Assembly (NCBI GenBank): GCA_913065125.1
Contig: CAJYAG010000002.1
Coordinates: 434,001 to 498,000, forward strand
Reading direction: 5' to 3'
Length of the DNA stretch: 64,000 nucleotides
DNA from: an uncultured Flavobacteriaceae bacterium
GTDB taxonomy: Bacteria > Bacteroidota > Bacteroidia > Flavobacteriales > Flavobacteriaceae
Part shown: positions 27,641 to 36,294 of the stretch, piece by piece
How positions within the stretch are numbered: the first letter of the stretch is position 1
How the letters are laid out: each line of letters opens with the position of its first letter
Notes under the pieces: generated by a model
Databases searched by the model: none
What the model was told of the DNA's origin: nothing
Seen by the model: only the letters and a program-made list of their open reading frames with translations
Program-made: the position numbers and the translations under genes

Positions 27641-27940
27641 ATGAGTAAATTTTCAGAAATAATAAATAAAGATAAACCTGTATTAGTAGATTTTTTTGCT
27701 GATTGGTGCGGACCTTGCAAAATGATGAGTCCAATTTTAAAAGAAGTAAAGGATGCTTTAGGTGATGCTGTTTCTATCATTAAGATTAATGTTGATACTA
27801 ATCAACAATTAGCAGCTAAATATCAAGTAAAAGGCGTACCAACCTTTCTTTTGTTTAAGAACGGAAAACAACTTTGGAGACAATCTGGAGTGCTACAAAA
27901 AAACGAACTAATACAAATTATAAACAACCATCAAAATTAA
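27641..27940 (+). CDS. Thioredoxin
   Basis: Small cytoplasmic dithiol oxidoreductase. The 99-residue product has the active site WCGPCK (Cys23 and Cys26), the cis-Pro segment VKGVPTFLLFKNG, and the complete thioredoxin fold with a slightly short N-terminus. The position between a Crp/Fnr regulator and its probable operon, and the operator just upstream, suggest it is induced under a redox or respiratory signal and is not the main housekeeping thioredoxin. That is inference. Confidence 0.93.
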   Translation: MSKFSEIINKDKPVLVDFFADWCGPCKMMSPILKEVKDALGDAVSIIKINVDTNQQLAAKYQVKGVPTFLLFKNGKQLWRQSGVLQKNELIQIINNHQN

Positions 27941-28007
27941 AAGATGATACAAATCATATTTTATATGATATATTTATAAGAATTTTGTAGCATAAAATTT
28001 ATTAGCC

Positions 28008-28145
28008 ATGTTTAATACCTTATTACCTTTAGTTTCTTGGACAAACGGAACCATCTTAATTGGAGTTTTTGCTGTTGTCTGTGTTGGCCTTGTTGCAGCA
28101 GTTATGTTGTTGATGACAACCGATAAGAAAAAAGAAGAAAAATAG
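28008..28145 (+). CDS. 45-residue single-span membrane protein
   Basis: A short frame begins ATG at 28008 and encodes FNTLLPLVSWTNGT, a hydrophobic span of about 21 residues (from ILIGVF to VMLLM), and a basic/acidic tail TTDKKKEEK. One membrane segment with a charged cytoplasmic tail is a common layout for small subunits of membrane complexes. I recognise no named family. It follows trxA by 67 bases on the same strand and probably shares its transcript. No start or stop ambiguity is visible. Confidence 0.6.
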   Translation: MFNTLLPLVSWTNGTILIGVFAVVCVGLVAAVMLLMTTDKKKEEK

Positions 28146-28162
28146 CATCAAAAAAGTTGTTG

Positions 28163-29161
28163 TTAATTTCCTTTTATACGGGTCCAAAGATCATTTAAAA
28201 GCTGTTTAGCGTCTTCTCGATTTTTCTCGGTTTCTATAAAAGTTACTTTCCCTAAAGTATCAACTTTAATTTCATATTGAAAGGCAAAGTTTTGAGCATT
28301 GGGTTGTAAACTTAACAAGCCAAAGCGCAAATCGTTGTAAAATAAACGCTCTTCTTTTTTAGTAATGCTATACCAACCTTTTGAAACACGAATCATACGT
28401 TGTACATTTTCTTGATGCACTAAATCACCTAAAAGTTCATGATTTTTTGGATAGGCATCAAAATGAATTGGTTTTTCATCAAAAAAGGAATAATAGCCAA
28501 TTAAATACTGCTTTTTTGTAGACACATTTGCAGACCATAATAGGGTGTTTAATGGCGATGGTTTTGTTTCAAAATCGCTGTATTCAATCTGTTGATTTTC
28601 CAGCGCTTTTTCAAATTGATTGCTTGCGATTCCTTTTAAAGCAAAGGTTAGTAATAGGTAGCTACTGCTGATAATTAATCCCATTGTATTATAAAATCGT
28701 CTTTTTGGTGCATCGCGTTTTTGAAAAAAGGCTAAAATTAAAAAGCCTAAAAAAGGCAACGTATAAAGAGGATCTATTACAAAAATGGTTTTAAATGCAA
28801 GTCTGTAATCTAGTGGCCAAAATAGTTGTGTTCCCCAAGTTGTGTGCGCATCTAAAATAGGATGCGTTATCAAAGCCCAAAAAAACAACCAAGACCATTC
28901 TTTAACATTCTTGTGTTTTTCATATTTAGAAACAAGCCAACCAAAAATGGGAGCAAAAAGTACAGAAAAAAAGATAGAATGTGTAAAACCTCTATGAATT
29001 TCTAAGGCAGAAACGGTATCTGTAAAATGAGAAGAAAAAATGTCTAAATCTGGAATTGTTCCTGCAATTGCTCCATAAAGCATTGCTTTATTACCAATTT
29101 TTTTCCCAAGTACAGCTTCTCCAACTGCGGCACCTAAAATAATTTGTGTTAATGAATCCAT
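28163..29161 (-). CDS. YdjM/DUF457-type membrane-bound metal-dependent hydrolase
   Basis: The 332-residue product starts DSLTQIILGAAVGEAVLG and continues with GAIAGTIPDLDIF and EIHRGFTHSIFF, the conserved Asp and His residues of this family, followed by ITHPILDAHTTWGTQLFWP. Four or five membrane spans lie in the first 200 residues, then a soluble C-terminal part of about 120 residues. The reaction of the family is not established. The frame opens 14 codons earlier, but the ATG at 29161 matches the usual DSLTQ start. Confidence 0.82.
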   Translation of the reverse strand: MDSLTQIILGAAVGEAVLGKKIGNKAMLYGAIAGTIPDLDIFSSHFTDTVSALEIHRGFTHSIFFSVLFAPIFGWLVSKYEKHKNVKEWSWLFFWALITHPILDAHTTWGTQLFWPLDYRLAFKTIFVIDPLYTLPFLGFLILAFFQKRDAPKRRFYNTMGLIISSSYLLLTFALKGIASNQFEKALENQQIEYSDFETKPSPLNTLLWSANVSTKKQYLIGYYSFFDEKPIHFDAYPKNHELLGDLVHQENVQRMIRVSKGWYSITKKEERLFYNDLRFGLLSLQPNAQNFAFQYEIKVDTLGKVTFIETEKNREDAKQLLNDLWTRIKGN

Positions 29162-29243
29162 GTAAGCAAAAGTAGTCTCTTTTTTTAACGATATTTGTTT
29201 CAAATCGAAATATACTATCTTTTTATTTTAAGAACAGAAAAGC

Positions 29244-29831
29244 ATGATTTTAAACGAAAGTTTTTGGGAAAATAAATACAAAACAAACAAAACCGGTTGG
29301 GATTTAGGTGAAATTTCTCCGCCTTTAAAAGCCTATATAGATCAATTAACAAATAAGGATTTGAAAATATTGATTCCTGGTGGTGGAAATTCATATGAAG
29401 CTGCATACCTTTTTAAAAAAGGTTTTACAAATGTTTATGTGGTTGATATTTCAGAAATTCCGTTACAAAATTTACAAAAAGAAGTTCCTAATTTCCCTTC
29501 TAATCAATTAATTCATGGTAATTTTTTTGACCTAGATATTCATTTTGATTTAATTTTAGAACAAACTTTTTTTTGTGCGATTGATCCAAACTTAAGATCA
29601 GATTACGCTGTAAAAATGAGCCAATTACTTCACGAAAACGGAAAATTAGTAGGCTTGCTTTTTGATGCAACATTAAACGAAGATCATCCGCCCTTTGGAG
29701 GATCAAAAGCAGAATATTTAAACTACTTTACGCCTCATTTCAATACCCTTACGATGGAAAATTGTTATAATTCTATTCAGAGTAGAGTTGGCATGGAACT
29801 TTTTTTATCGTTCAAAAAAAATAATTCTTAA
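29244..29831 (+). CDS. Thiopurine S-methyltransferase-like SAM methyltransferase
   Basis: The 195-residue product has the TPMT family opening FWENKYKTNKTGWDLGEISPPLKAY-type sequence, the SAM-binding segment ILIPGGGNSYEAAYL, the acidic strand VYVVDISE, and EQTFFCAIDPNLR. Bacterial relatives methylate thiols, selenium or tellurium compounds or halides. The exact acceptor cannot be told. It is divergent from the YdjM-like gene and ends just before the operator of the RND operon. Confidence 0.88.
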   Translation: MILNESFWENKYKTNKTGWDLGEISPPLKAYIDQLTNKDLKILIPGGGNSYEAAYLFKKGFTNVYVVDISEIPLQNLQKEVPNFPSNQLIHGNFFDLDIHFDLILEQTFFCAIDPNLRSDYAVKMSQLLHENGKLVGLLFDATLNEDHPPFGGSKAEYLNYFTPHFNTLTMENCYNSIQSRVGMELFLSFKKNNS

Positions 29832-29871
29832 TTCCTATTTAAGTTTTTATTAAAAAACACCTTTTTTTGAA

Positions 29872-29887
29872 GGTAACCTATGTTACC
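29872..29887 (+). promoter_or_regulatory. Palindromic operator before the tolC/RND operon
   Basis: GGTAAC-CTAT-GTTACC, identical in both arms to the palindrome before trxA. The centre (29879.5) lies 29.5 bases before the -7 box at 29909. With a start point about 4 bases past that box, the centre falls near -41, the usual place of a class II Crp/Fnr activator site. Confidence 0.68.
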
Positions 29888-29908
29888 AACAAATCTTTAA
29901 ATAGCGCT

Positions 29909-29916
29909 TATTTTTG
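29909..29916 (+). promoter_or_regulatory. -7 box (TATTTTTG) of the tolC/RND operon
   Basis: TATTTTTG fits TAnnTTTG and lies 21 bases before the tolC ATG at 29938. The -33 region is occupied by the palindrome, as expected for an activator-dependent promoter. Confidence 0.55.
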
Positions 29917-29937
29917 CGTCATCAAATAGAAATAACG

Positions 29938-31248
29938 ATGCGTAAAAGAGTTTTTATACTACTAATTATTTTTGTTTCGGTTCAGTTTCATATAAACGGA
30001 CAAGAAACAGTTGCCATTACAAAAGAAGAGGTGCTCAATAGCATTTCCAATAAAAATTTAACATTAAAGATTTCTGAACAAGAGTTTCACAAATCAAAAG
30101 CAGATTATCTTCAAACAAATGCTATCTTTTTACCAACAATAACAGCAAGCTATACCGGCATTTCTACTACAAATCCTTTAATGGCTTTTGGATCTAAATT
30201 AAATCAAGAAATTTTAACGGCGGCAGATTTTAATCCTGCTTTGTTAAACAATCCTTCTCAAACTCAGAATTTTGGAACTAAGATTGAAATTCAACAACCC
30301 TTAATTAATCTTGACGGATTTTATCAGCGAAAAGCAGCAAAATCTAAAATGGAAGCAACTTCCTTACAAACCGAAAGAACTGCAGATTATTTGAAGCTAG
30401 AAGCAGCAAAAGTATATATGCAATTACAATTGGCGTATAAAGTTGTTGAGGTTATAGAAAAAGCATTAGAAACAGCCAAAGAAAATCAAAAAATAGCAGA
30501 AAACAACTTTCAACAAGGATATTTACAGCAAGCAGATATTTTAACGATAGAAGTACGAGTAACTGAAATAAAAGGTCAGTTACAAACAGCAAAAAGTAAT
30601 GTGTTAAATGCGTCTAATTATTTGTCTTTTTTGATGAATGATGACACCTATGTAATTTACAAATCAACAGATGATTTAAGTATAACTGCTACAAATAGCA
30701 CCAATATAAATGTATCAGAGAGCAGAGCAGATATTAAAGCGATGCAATTGGCTTCTGATGCTTATATGGCGATGAATAAAGCTGATAAAATGACTTTTTT
30801 ACCTCGCTTAAATGCATTTGGAAGTTACGAGTTATATGACAATAAATTATTTCAAGGAAGTGCAAACGGTTATGTAATTGGCGCGCAATTAAGTTGGACT
30901 CTTTTTGAAGGTTCTAAGCGTATTGGAAAAACACAAAAAAGCAAAGCAGCTTTTGAGCAATCTAAATTAGAATATACTCAATACGTTTCTAAAAGTAATT
31001 TAGAATTAAACAAAGCTAGACGTCAATTATTAGATGCAAAAAATCAATTAGAGCTAACAAGTTTATCTGTTAAACAATCAAAAGAATCTTTGAGAATTAG
31101 AAAAAACCGATTTAAAGAAGGTTTAGAAAAAACTACCGATTTATTGATGGCAGAAACGCTGTATGCACAAAAACAATTAGCGTATTATCAAACCATATTT
31201 CAATACAATTATACACAAGCATATTTAGAATTTTTAACTAAAAATTAG
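29938..31248 (+). CDS. TolC-family outer-membrane efflux channel
   Basis: The 436-residue product has a signal peptide (ending HINGQ), two long helical repeats typical of outer-membrane efflux proteins, and the conserved end of each repeat (LQQADILTIEVRVTE and EGLEKTTDLLMAETLYAQKQLAYY). It forms the outer-membrane duct of a tripartite pump with the next two genes. A TTG 24 bases upstream is in frame, but it falls inside the -7 box, so ATG 29938 is the start. Expression is probably controlled by the Crp/Fnr-family protein. Confidence 0.92.
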   Translation: MRKRVFILLIIFVSVQFHINGQETVAITKEEVLNSISNKNLTLKISEQEFHKSKADYLQTNAIFLPTITASYTGISTTNPLMAFGSKLNQEILTAADFNPALLNNPSQTQNFGTKIEIQQPLINLDGFYQRKAAKSKMEATSLQTERTADYLKLEAAKVYMQLQLAYKVVEVIEKALETAKENQKIAENNFQQGYLQQADILTIEVRVTEIKGQLQTAKSNVLNASNYLSFLMNDDTYVIYKSTDDLSITATNSTNINVSESRADIKAMQLASDAYMAMNKADKMTFLPRLNAFGSYELYDNKLFQGSANGYVIGAQLSWTLFEGSKRIGKTQKSKAAFEQSKLEYTQYVSKSNLELNKARRQLLDAKNQLELTSLSVKQSKESLRIRKNRFKEGLEKTTDLLMAETLYAQKQLAYYQTIFQYNYTQAYLEFLTKN

Positions 31249-31275
31249 TTTTCAGTAAAAAGTTTCAGTGTTCAG
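31249..31275 (+). repeat. TTCAGT-rich intergenic repeat in the RND operon
   Basis: The gap after tolC contains TTTCAGT, TTTCAGT and TTCAG copies within 27 bases. A related CAGT-rich stretch fills the next gap of the operon (32371-32410). Confidence 0.5.
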
Positions 31276-31298
31276 AAATAAAAATTAAACCAAATAAA

Positions 31299-32378
31299 AT
31301 GAAAAAATATTTATATCCATTAACATTCATCACAGCAGCATTATTTTTAACAAGTTGTGGTAATGATGATAAAAAAGAGTTGGTAGATAATTCGCCAAGC
31401 ATTCAAGTAAAAGTTGCTAAAGTGTCTTCCAATGCCAACAATCCGTTTTTAATTGTAAGTGGAAAAATTCAAGCAGTAAAAAGTGCGGATCTTGGAACAA
31501 GAATGATGGGTTCTGTTGATAAAGTACATGTTAATATTGGAGATAAAGTTGCCAAAGGACAATTATTAGTTTCTATAAACAATACAGATTTAGAAGCTAA
31601 AAAAGCGCAAGTAAATGCCAATATTACACAAGCAAATGTGGCTTTTTTAAATGCAGAAAAAAACTACAAACGTTTTCAGAACTTATATCAAAGCAAAAGT
31701 ATTAGTCAAAAAGAGATGGATGATATGACTGCTAATTATCAAATGGCAAAAGCAGGATTAGAAGCTGCAAATCAAATGAAAAACGAAGTAAATGCTCAAT
31801 TTTCGTATAGTAATATTACTGCTCCTTTTAGCGGGATCATTACCAGTAAAAATATTGAAAATGGTGATATGACAACTCCAGGAATGCCATTAATCAGTAT
31901 AGAAAATCCGAATGATTTTGAAGTAATTGCTATGGTTCCTGAAACAGAAATTTCTGAAATTAAAAAAGGAAGTGAAGTGCGTGTTTTGGTAAAATCTATC
32001 AATGCAACCGTAACAGGGAAAGTTACAGCAGTAAGTTCATCAGCAAAAAATACAGGCGGTCAATATTTAGTGAAAATTAAATTAGAAGAAACAAACTCAG
32101 CAATTTTATCTGGAATGTTTGCCAATGTGCAGTTTCCGATAGAAAGAAAAACAACATCTAACATGGTGTTGTTGCCTAAAGAAGCAATTATTACAAACGG
32201 ACAATTATCGGGTGTGTATTCTGTGAGTCAAAGTAATACTGCAATTTTACGTTGGTTGCGCTTAGGAAGAACTTTTGGAGATGAAGTTGAGGTTTTATCA
32301 GGATTAAGTTCTGGAGAAACGTATATTATTTCTTCGGATGGAAGATTATTTAATGGAGTTAAAATTAGTATTCAGTAA
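31299..32378 (+). CDS. RND efflux membrane-fusion lipoprotein
   Basis: Periplasmic adaptor linking the RND pump to the TolC channel. The 359-residue product has a lipobox LTSC (Cys20), a biotinyl-lipoyl domain split by a helical hairpin (MMGSVDKVHVNIGDKVAKGQLL, then the coiled coil, then ITAPFSGIITSKNIENGDMTTPG), and beta-barrel and membrane-proximal domains ending RLFNGVKISIQ. Order and length are standard for the AcrA class. Confidence 0.93.
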   Translation: MKKYLYPLTFITAALFLTSCGNDDKKELVDNSPSIQVKVAKVSSNANNPFLIVSGKIQAVKSADLGTRMMGSVDKVHVNIGDKVAKGQLLVSINNTDLEAKKAQVNANITQANVAFLNAEKNYKRFQNLYQSKSISQKEMDDMTANYQMAKAGLEAANQMKNEVNAQFSYSNITAPFSGIITSKNIENGDMTTPGMPLISIENPNDFEVIAMVPETEISEIKKGSEVRVLVKSINATVTGKVTAVSSSAKNTGGQYLVKIKLEETNSAILSGMFANVQFPIERKTTSNMVLLPKEAIITNGQLSGVYSVSQSNTAILRWLRLGRTFGDEVEVLSGLSSGETYIISSDGRLFNGVKISIQ

Positions 32379-32410
32379 CAGTGAGTAGTCACAGTTTTCA
32401 GAAAACAGTC
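32371..32410 (+). repeat. CAGT-rich intergenic repeat
   Basis: Five CAGT or TCAC-type copies lie between 32371 and 32410, ending in the small palindrome GTTTTC-A-GAAAAC. It begins over the stop codon of the fusion protein gene. Confidence 0.45.
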
Positions 32411-32425
32411 AAAATATAAAATAAA

Positions 32426-35400
32426 ATGAAAGAAGGAATCGCAGGAAAAATTGCCAAAGTCTTTATACAATCAAAATTAACCGTGTTGTTAATGATTGTG
32501 TTTATGGTTATTGGTGTGTATAGTTCATTTTTAATTCCGCGTGAAGAGGAGCCACAAATTGATGTGCCAATGGCAGATATTTTTGTTGGTTATCCAGGGG
32601 CGAGTCCGACAGAAGTGGAGTCTAGAGTTGTAAAACCTTTAGAAAAACTGATTTCAAATATCAAAGGAGTTGAGTATGTATATTCTACTTCTATGAATGA
32701 AAAAGCTATGGTCATCGTTCAGTTTTATGTAGGCGAAGATATTGAGCGTTCGTTTGTAAAATTATACAACGAAATTAACAAACACATGGATCAAATGCCA
32801 AAAGGCGTTACGTTTCCTTTGGTAAAAACACGTGCTATTGACGATGTACCGATGTTAGGTTTAACTTTATGGAGCGAGAATTATGATGATTATCAGCTAA
32901 GTCAAATTGCAGAAGAATTAGAAAACGAAATTAAAAAAGTAAACGATGTTTCTATCACGCATAAAATTGGAGGAAGAAACAGACAATTACGCGTTGTTTT
33001 AGACAAAGATAAAATGGCAGAAAGTGGCCTAGATTTTTTATCAGTTTCTGAAATGATTAGAGCCAATAATACTGAAATAAGCTCAGGAAGTTTTGATAAA
33101 AACGATACAGAATTTTTAGTGAATACCGGCAAATTTTTACAAACCGCAAAAGATGTAGAAAATTTGGTGGTTGGTGTGCAACAAAACAGACCTATTTATT
33201 TAAAACAAATTGCTAAGATTTTTGACGGACCCGAAATTCCGCAAAATTACGTGAGTTTAGGATTTGGAAAAGGAAGTGTAAAAGCAGATGGTTATAAATC
33301 GGAATATCCAGCTGTAACCATTTCTGTAGCCAAAAGAAAAGGCGCAGATGCCATGAAAATTGCTGAACTCATTATTGGTAAAGTAACTCATTTAAAAACG
33401 ACGTTAATTCCTGATGATGTTCATGTAGAAGTGACAAGAAATTATGGAGAAACAGCTTCGCACAAAGTTTCAGAATTATTATTACACTTAATTGGATCTA
33501 TCATTGCAGTAACTTTAGTAGTAATGTTGGCAATGGGTTGGCGTGGTGGATTGGTGGTGTTTTTATCGGTGCCAATTACCTTTGCTTTAACATTGTTAAG
33601 TTATTACATGTTAGATTATACACTAAACCGAATTACATTATTTGCGTTGGTGTTTGTAACAGGAATTGTGGTTGATGATTCCATTATTATTGCCGAAAAT
33701 ATGCACAGGCATTTTAAAATGAAACGTTTGCCGTTTAAACAAGCTGCCTTATATGCTATCAATGAAGTTGGTAATCCAACTATTTTAGCAACATTTACGG
33801 TAATTGCTTCTGTATTGCCAATGGCTTTTGTATCCGGATTAATGGGTCCTTATATGGCACCAATGCCAATTGGAGCATCCATTGCGATGATATTATCATT
33901 GTTTGTTGCCTTAACGATTACTCCATATTTAGGATATATTTTCTTAAGAGAAAAAGACAAGAAAGGACACGCTGAAAAGGTAGAAAAACCTTTAGAAGAA
34001 ACGTTTATTTATAAAGTTTATAACAAATTTGAGCGTCCGTTATTGGAAAACAGCAAAAAAAGATGGTTGTTTTTAGGAGGTACTTTTGTTGTATTGCTAG
34101 GAACAATGATGTTGTTTTTCACCAATTCTGTAGCTGTAAAGATGTTGCCTTTTGACAACAAAAACGAGTTTCAAGTGGTTATTGATATGCCTGAAGGAAC
34201 AACTTTAGAAAGAACTGCGGTTGTAACACAAGAAATTGCTCAATATTTAGCTACGAGAGCAGAAATAGTAAATTATCAGAATTATATAGGAACATCTGCA
34301 CCGATTACTTTTAACGGTTTGGTGCGTCATTATGATTTACGTGGAGGAAGCAATACAGCAGATATTCAAGTAAATTTAATTGATAAAAGTGAACGATCAA
34401 TTCAAAGTCACGGAATTGCAAAATTATTACGACCAGAAATTCAAAAAATAGCAGCAAAATACAATGCCAATGTAAAATTGGTTGAAGTGCCACCTGGACC
34501 ACCAGTTTTATCAACCATTGTTGCAGAAGTGTACGGACCAGATTACAATCAACAAATTGCAATCGCAGATCAATTGCAAACGATTTTAAGAAATACAGAT
34601 GATGTTGTAGATGTAGATTGGATGGTAGAAGCCGATCAAAAAGAGTATCAATTTAACATCAACAAAGAAAAAGCAATGTTATATGGTGTAGCTCCACAAC
34701 AAATTGCTTATACAATGAATATGGCCTTATCAAACAATGCAATTACTACGTTGTATGATGAAAATGCTGTAAATCAAGTTGGTTTGGTATTGGCTTTAGA
34801 TGAAAAAGAAAAATCGACGATTAGTGATATTTCTCAACTAAAAATTACCTCAAAATTAGGAACCATGGTTCCGATTGCAGATATGGTAGATATTAAAGAA
34901 ACGATTGCAGCAAAAAGTATTTATCGTAAAAATCAAAAACGAGTTGTGTATGTGTTGGCAGATATGGCAGGAGAATTAGAAAGTCCGGCGTACGCAATTT
35001 TAGGAATGGAAAAGAAATTGAAGGAAATTCCGTTGCCAAAAGGATATGAATTGAACGAAATGTATTTAGGGCAGCCAGATTTTGAAGATAATTATACGGT
35101 GAAATGGGACGGAGAATGGCAAATTACTTTAGAAGTTTTTAGAGATTTAGGAATTGCCTTTTTAGGAGCTATTATTTTGATATACATCTTAATTGTTGGA
35201 TGGTTTCAAAACTTTAAAGCACCCATTGTAATGATGGTTGCGATTCCTTTATCGTTGATCGGAATTATTTTAGGACACTGGATTATGGGTGCGTTTTTTA
35301 CAGCAACATCTTTTATTGGAATGATTGCTTTAGCCGGAATTATGGTACGAAACTCAGTCTTACTAATTGATTTTATCAACCTTAGAACAGCAGAAGGAGT

Positions 35401-35620
35401 TCCGTTAAAACAAGCGGCAATTGAAGCAGGAGCTGTTAGAACTACACCAATTTTATTAACAGCAGGAACTGTGGTAATTGGAGCATTTGTCATCTTGTTT
35501 GATCCAATTTTTCAAGGATTGGCCATTTCATTAATGGGCGGAACAATTGTTTCTACAGTACTTACTTTATTGGTTGTGCCATTGGTGTATTATATGATTG
35601 AGAAGAAGAATTATAAATAA
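32426..35620 (+). CDS. RND family efflux transporter permease, HAE-type
   Basis: Proton-driven inner-membrane pump of about 12 spans with two large periplasmic loops. The 1064-residue product has the opening IPREEEPQIDVPMADIFVGYPGASPTEVE and the proton-relay Asp pair in TM4 (VVDDSIIIAEN, Asp417 and Asp418). The pair, instead of the DG found in CzcA-type pumps, argues for the hydrophobe/amphiphile class rather than a divalent-metal pump. The second half repeats the fold (LAGIMVRNSVLLIDF). The substrate is unknown. A PII-like gene and a DUF2892 gene follow. Confidence 0.95.
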   Translation: MKEGIAGKIAKVFIQSKLTVLLMIVFMVIGVYSSFLIPREEEPQIDVPMADIFVGYPGASPTEVESRVVKPLEKLISNIKGVEYVYSTSMNEKAMVIVQFYVGEDIERSFVKLYNEINKHMDQMPKGVTFPLVKTRAIDDVPMLGLTLWSENYDDYQLSQIAEELENEIKKVNDVSITHKIGGRNRQLRVVLDKDKMAESGLDFLSVSEMIRANNTEISSGSFDKNDTEFLVNTGKFLQTAKDVENLVVGVQQNRPIYLKQIAKIFDGPEIPQNYVSLGFGKGSVKADGYKSEYPAVTISVAKRKGADAMKIAELIIGKVTHLKTTLIPDDVHVEVTRNYGETASHKVSELLLHLIGSIIAVTLVVMLAMGWRGGLVVFLSVPITFALTLLSYYMLDYTLNRITLFALVFVTGIVVDDSIIIAENMHRHFKMKRLPFKQAALYAINEVGNPTILATFTVIASVLPMAFVSGLMGPYMAPMPIGASIAMILSLFVALTITPYLGYIFLREKDKKGHAEKVEKPLEETFIYKVYNKFERPLLENSKKRWLFLGGTFVVLLGTMMLFFTNSVAVKMLPFDNKNEFQVVIDMPEGTTLERTAVVTQEIAQYLATRAEIVNYQNYIGTSAPITFNGLVRHYDLRGGSNTADIQVNLIDKSERSIQSHGIAKLLRPEIQKIAAKYNANVKLVEVPPGPPVLSTIVAEVYGPDYNQQIAIADQLQTILRNTDDVVDVDWMVEADQKEYQFNINKEKAMLYGVAPQQIAYTMNMALSNNAITTLYDENAVNQVGLVLALDEKEKSTISDISQLKITSKLGTMVPIADMVDIKETIAAKSIYRKNQKRVVYVLADMAGELESPAYAILGMEKKLKEIPLPKGYELNEMYLGQPDFEDNYTVKWDGEWQITLEVFRDLGIAFLGAIILIYILIVGWFQNFKAPIVMMVAIPLSLIGIILGHWIMGAFFTATSFIGMIALAGIMVRNSVLLIDFINLRTAEGVPLKQAAIEAGAVRTTPILLTAGTVVIGAFVILFDPIFQGLAISLMGGTIVSTVLTLLVVPLVYYMIEKKNYK

Positions 35621-35622
35621 TA

Positions 35623-35662
35623 AGAAAAAAACTTACAAGGTTAGAAAAAAAACTTGCAGGTT
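35623..35662 (+). repeat. Two tandem 20-base units
   Basis: AGAAAAAAACTTACAAGGTT is followed at once by a diverged copy, AGAAAAAAAACTTGCAGGTT. Units of the CTTGCAAGGTT type are familiar as scattered intergenic repeats in flavobacterial genomes. It lies in the 60-base gap before the PII-like gene. Confidence 0.5.
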
Positions 35663-35680
35663 GTGTAAAAACGATAAAAA

Positions 35681-35986
35681 ATGAAATTAGTAATTGTAAC
35701 CGTAGTAGAAGCATTTCAAAAAGAAGTAATTCTACTTTTTAAGAAAGCAGAGATTGAAAACTTTAGTGAATCTGATATCGATGGACATAAAAATAGCGCC
35801 TCTGTTTTAGTGGCTTCTAATTGGTTTTCTGGAGTTAAATCTAGTAATGAATCTACGATGTTTTTTTCATTTACAAAAGAAGAAAAAATTGATGCTCTTT
35901 TTAAATTGATACAAGAGTTCAATACTAATTTAGAAACCAACAATCCAATAAAAGCGATTGTTGTGCCTATCGAAAAATTTATATAA
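35681..35986 (+). CDS. PII-like small protein in the RND operon
   Basis: The 101-residue product fits a PII (beta-alpha-beta-beta-alpha-beta) fold. It has strand KLVIVTVV, helix AFQKEVILLFKKAEI, a short ESDIDGHK turn where PII has its T-loop base, strand STMFFSFT, helix KEEKIDALFKLIQEF, and the last strand IKAIVVPIEKF. The T-loop is much shorter than in GlnB. PII-like proteins of the DUF3240/PII-NZ kind are known beside RND and heavy-metal efflux genes. I see no classical GlnB uridylylation Tyr. A role in sensing and regulating the pump is inferred. Confidence 0.65.
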   Translation: MKLVIVTVVEAFQKEVILLFKKAEIENFSESDIDGHKNSASVLVASNWFSGVKSSNESTMFFSFTKEEKIDALFKLIQEFNTNLETNNPIKAIVVPIEKFI

Positions 35987-36004
35987 ACGTAAAAATTTAA
36001 AAAA

Positions 36005-36214
36005 ATGTTAAACAAATATTTTAGAGTGATTGTTGGTGTTATGGTATTGTTAAGCGTTGTGCTTACTGTTTACGTAAACCAAAACTGGATGTGGTTCACC
36101 GTATTTATTGGATTTAATTTAATTCAATCTGCTTTTACAAAATGGTGTTTATTAGAAACGATTCTTGTAAAGTTAGGCATCAAAAAAGAAAGTGATGGTT
36201 GTTCTGTTAATTAA
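36005..36214 (+). CDS. DUF2892 (YgaP-like) membrane protein
   Basis: The 69-residue product has two hydrophobic spans (about residues 8-25 and 30-45) and the CLLETILVKLGI end typical of DUF2892, the membrane part of YgaP rhodanese. Stand-alone members often lie near thioredoxin, rhodanese or Crp/Fnr-family genes, as here. Conserved Cys occur at WCLLE and DGCSVN. Function is not established. It is the last gene before a terminator. Confidence 0.75.
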   Translation: MLNKYFRVIVGVMVLLSVVLTVYVNQNWMWFTVFIGFNLIQSAFTKWCLLETILVKLGIKKESDGCSVN

Positions 36215-36233
36215 ACAACCATCCTTAAAAACC

Positions 36234-36268
36234 AAAGTAAGCCGCTCTAAATGCGGCTTATTTGTTTT
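36234..36268 (+). terminator. Terminator of the first RND operon
   Basis: AAGTAAGCCGC pairs with GCGGCTTATTT (one G-T pair) around TCTAAAT, followed by a T-rich run. A second 10-base hairpin (GATGGTTGTT / AACAACCATC, 36194-36223) overlaps the preceding stop codon. Confidence 0.8.
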
Positions 36269-36294
36269 AACGAATCTTTAACTAAACACTAAAA

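Noticed and set aside
35623..35662. Tandem 20-base units as a CRISPR array
   Set aside because: Only two diverged units lie head to tail with no spacers and no cas genes.
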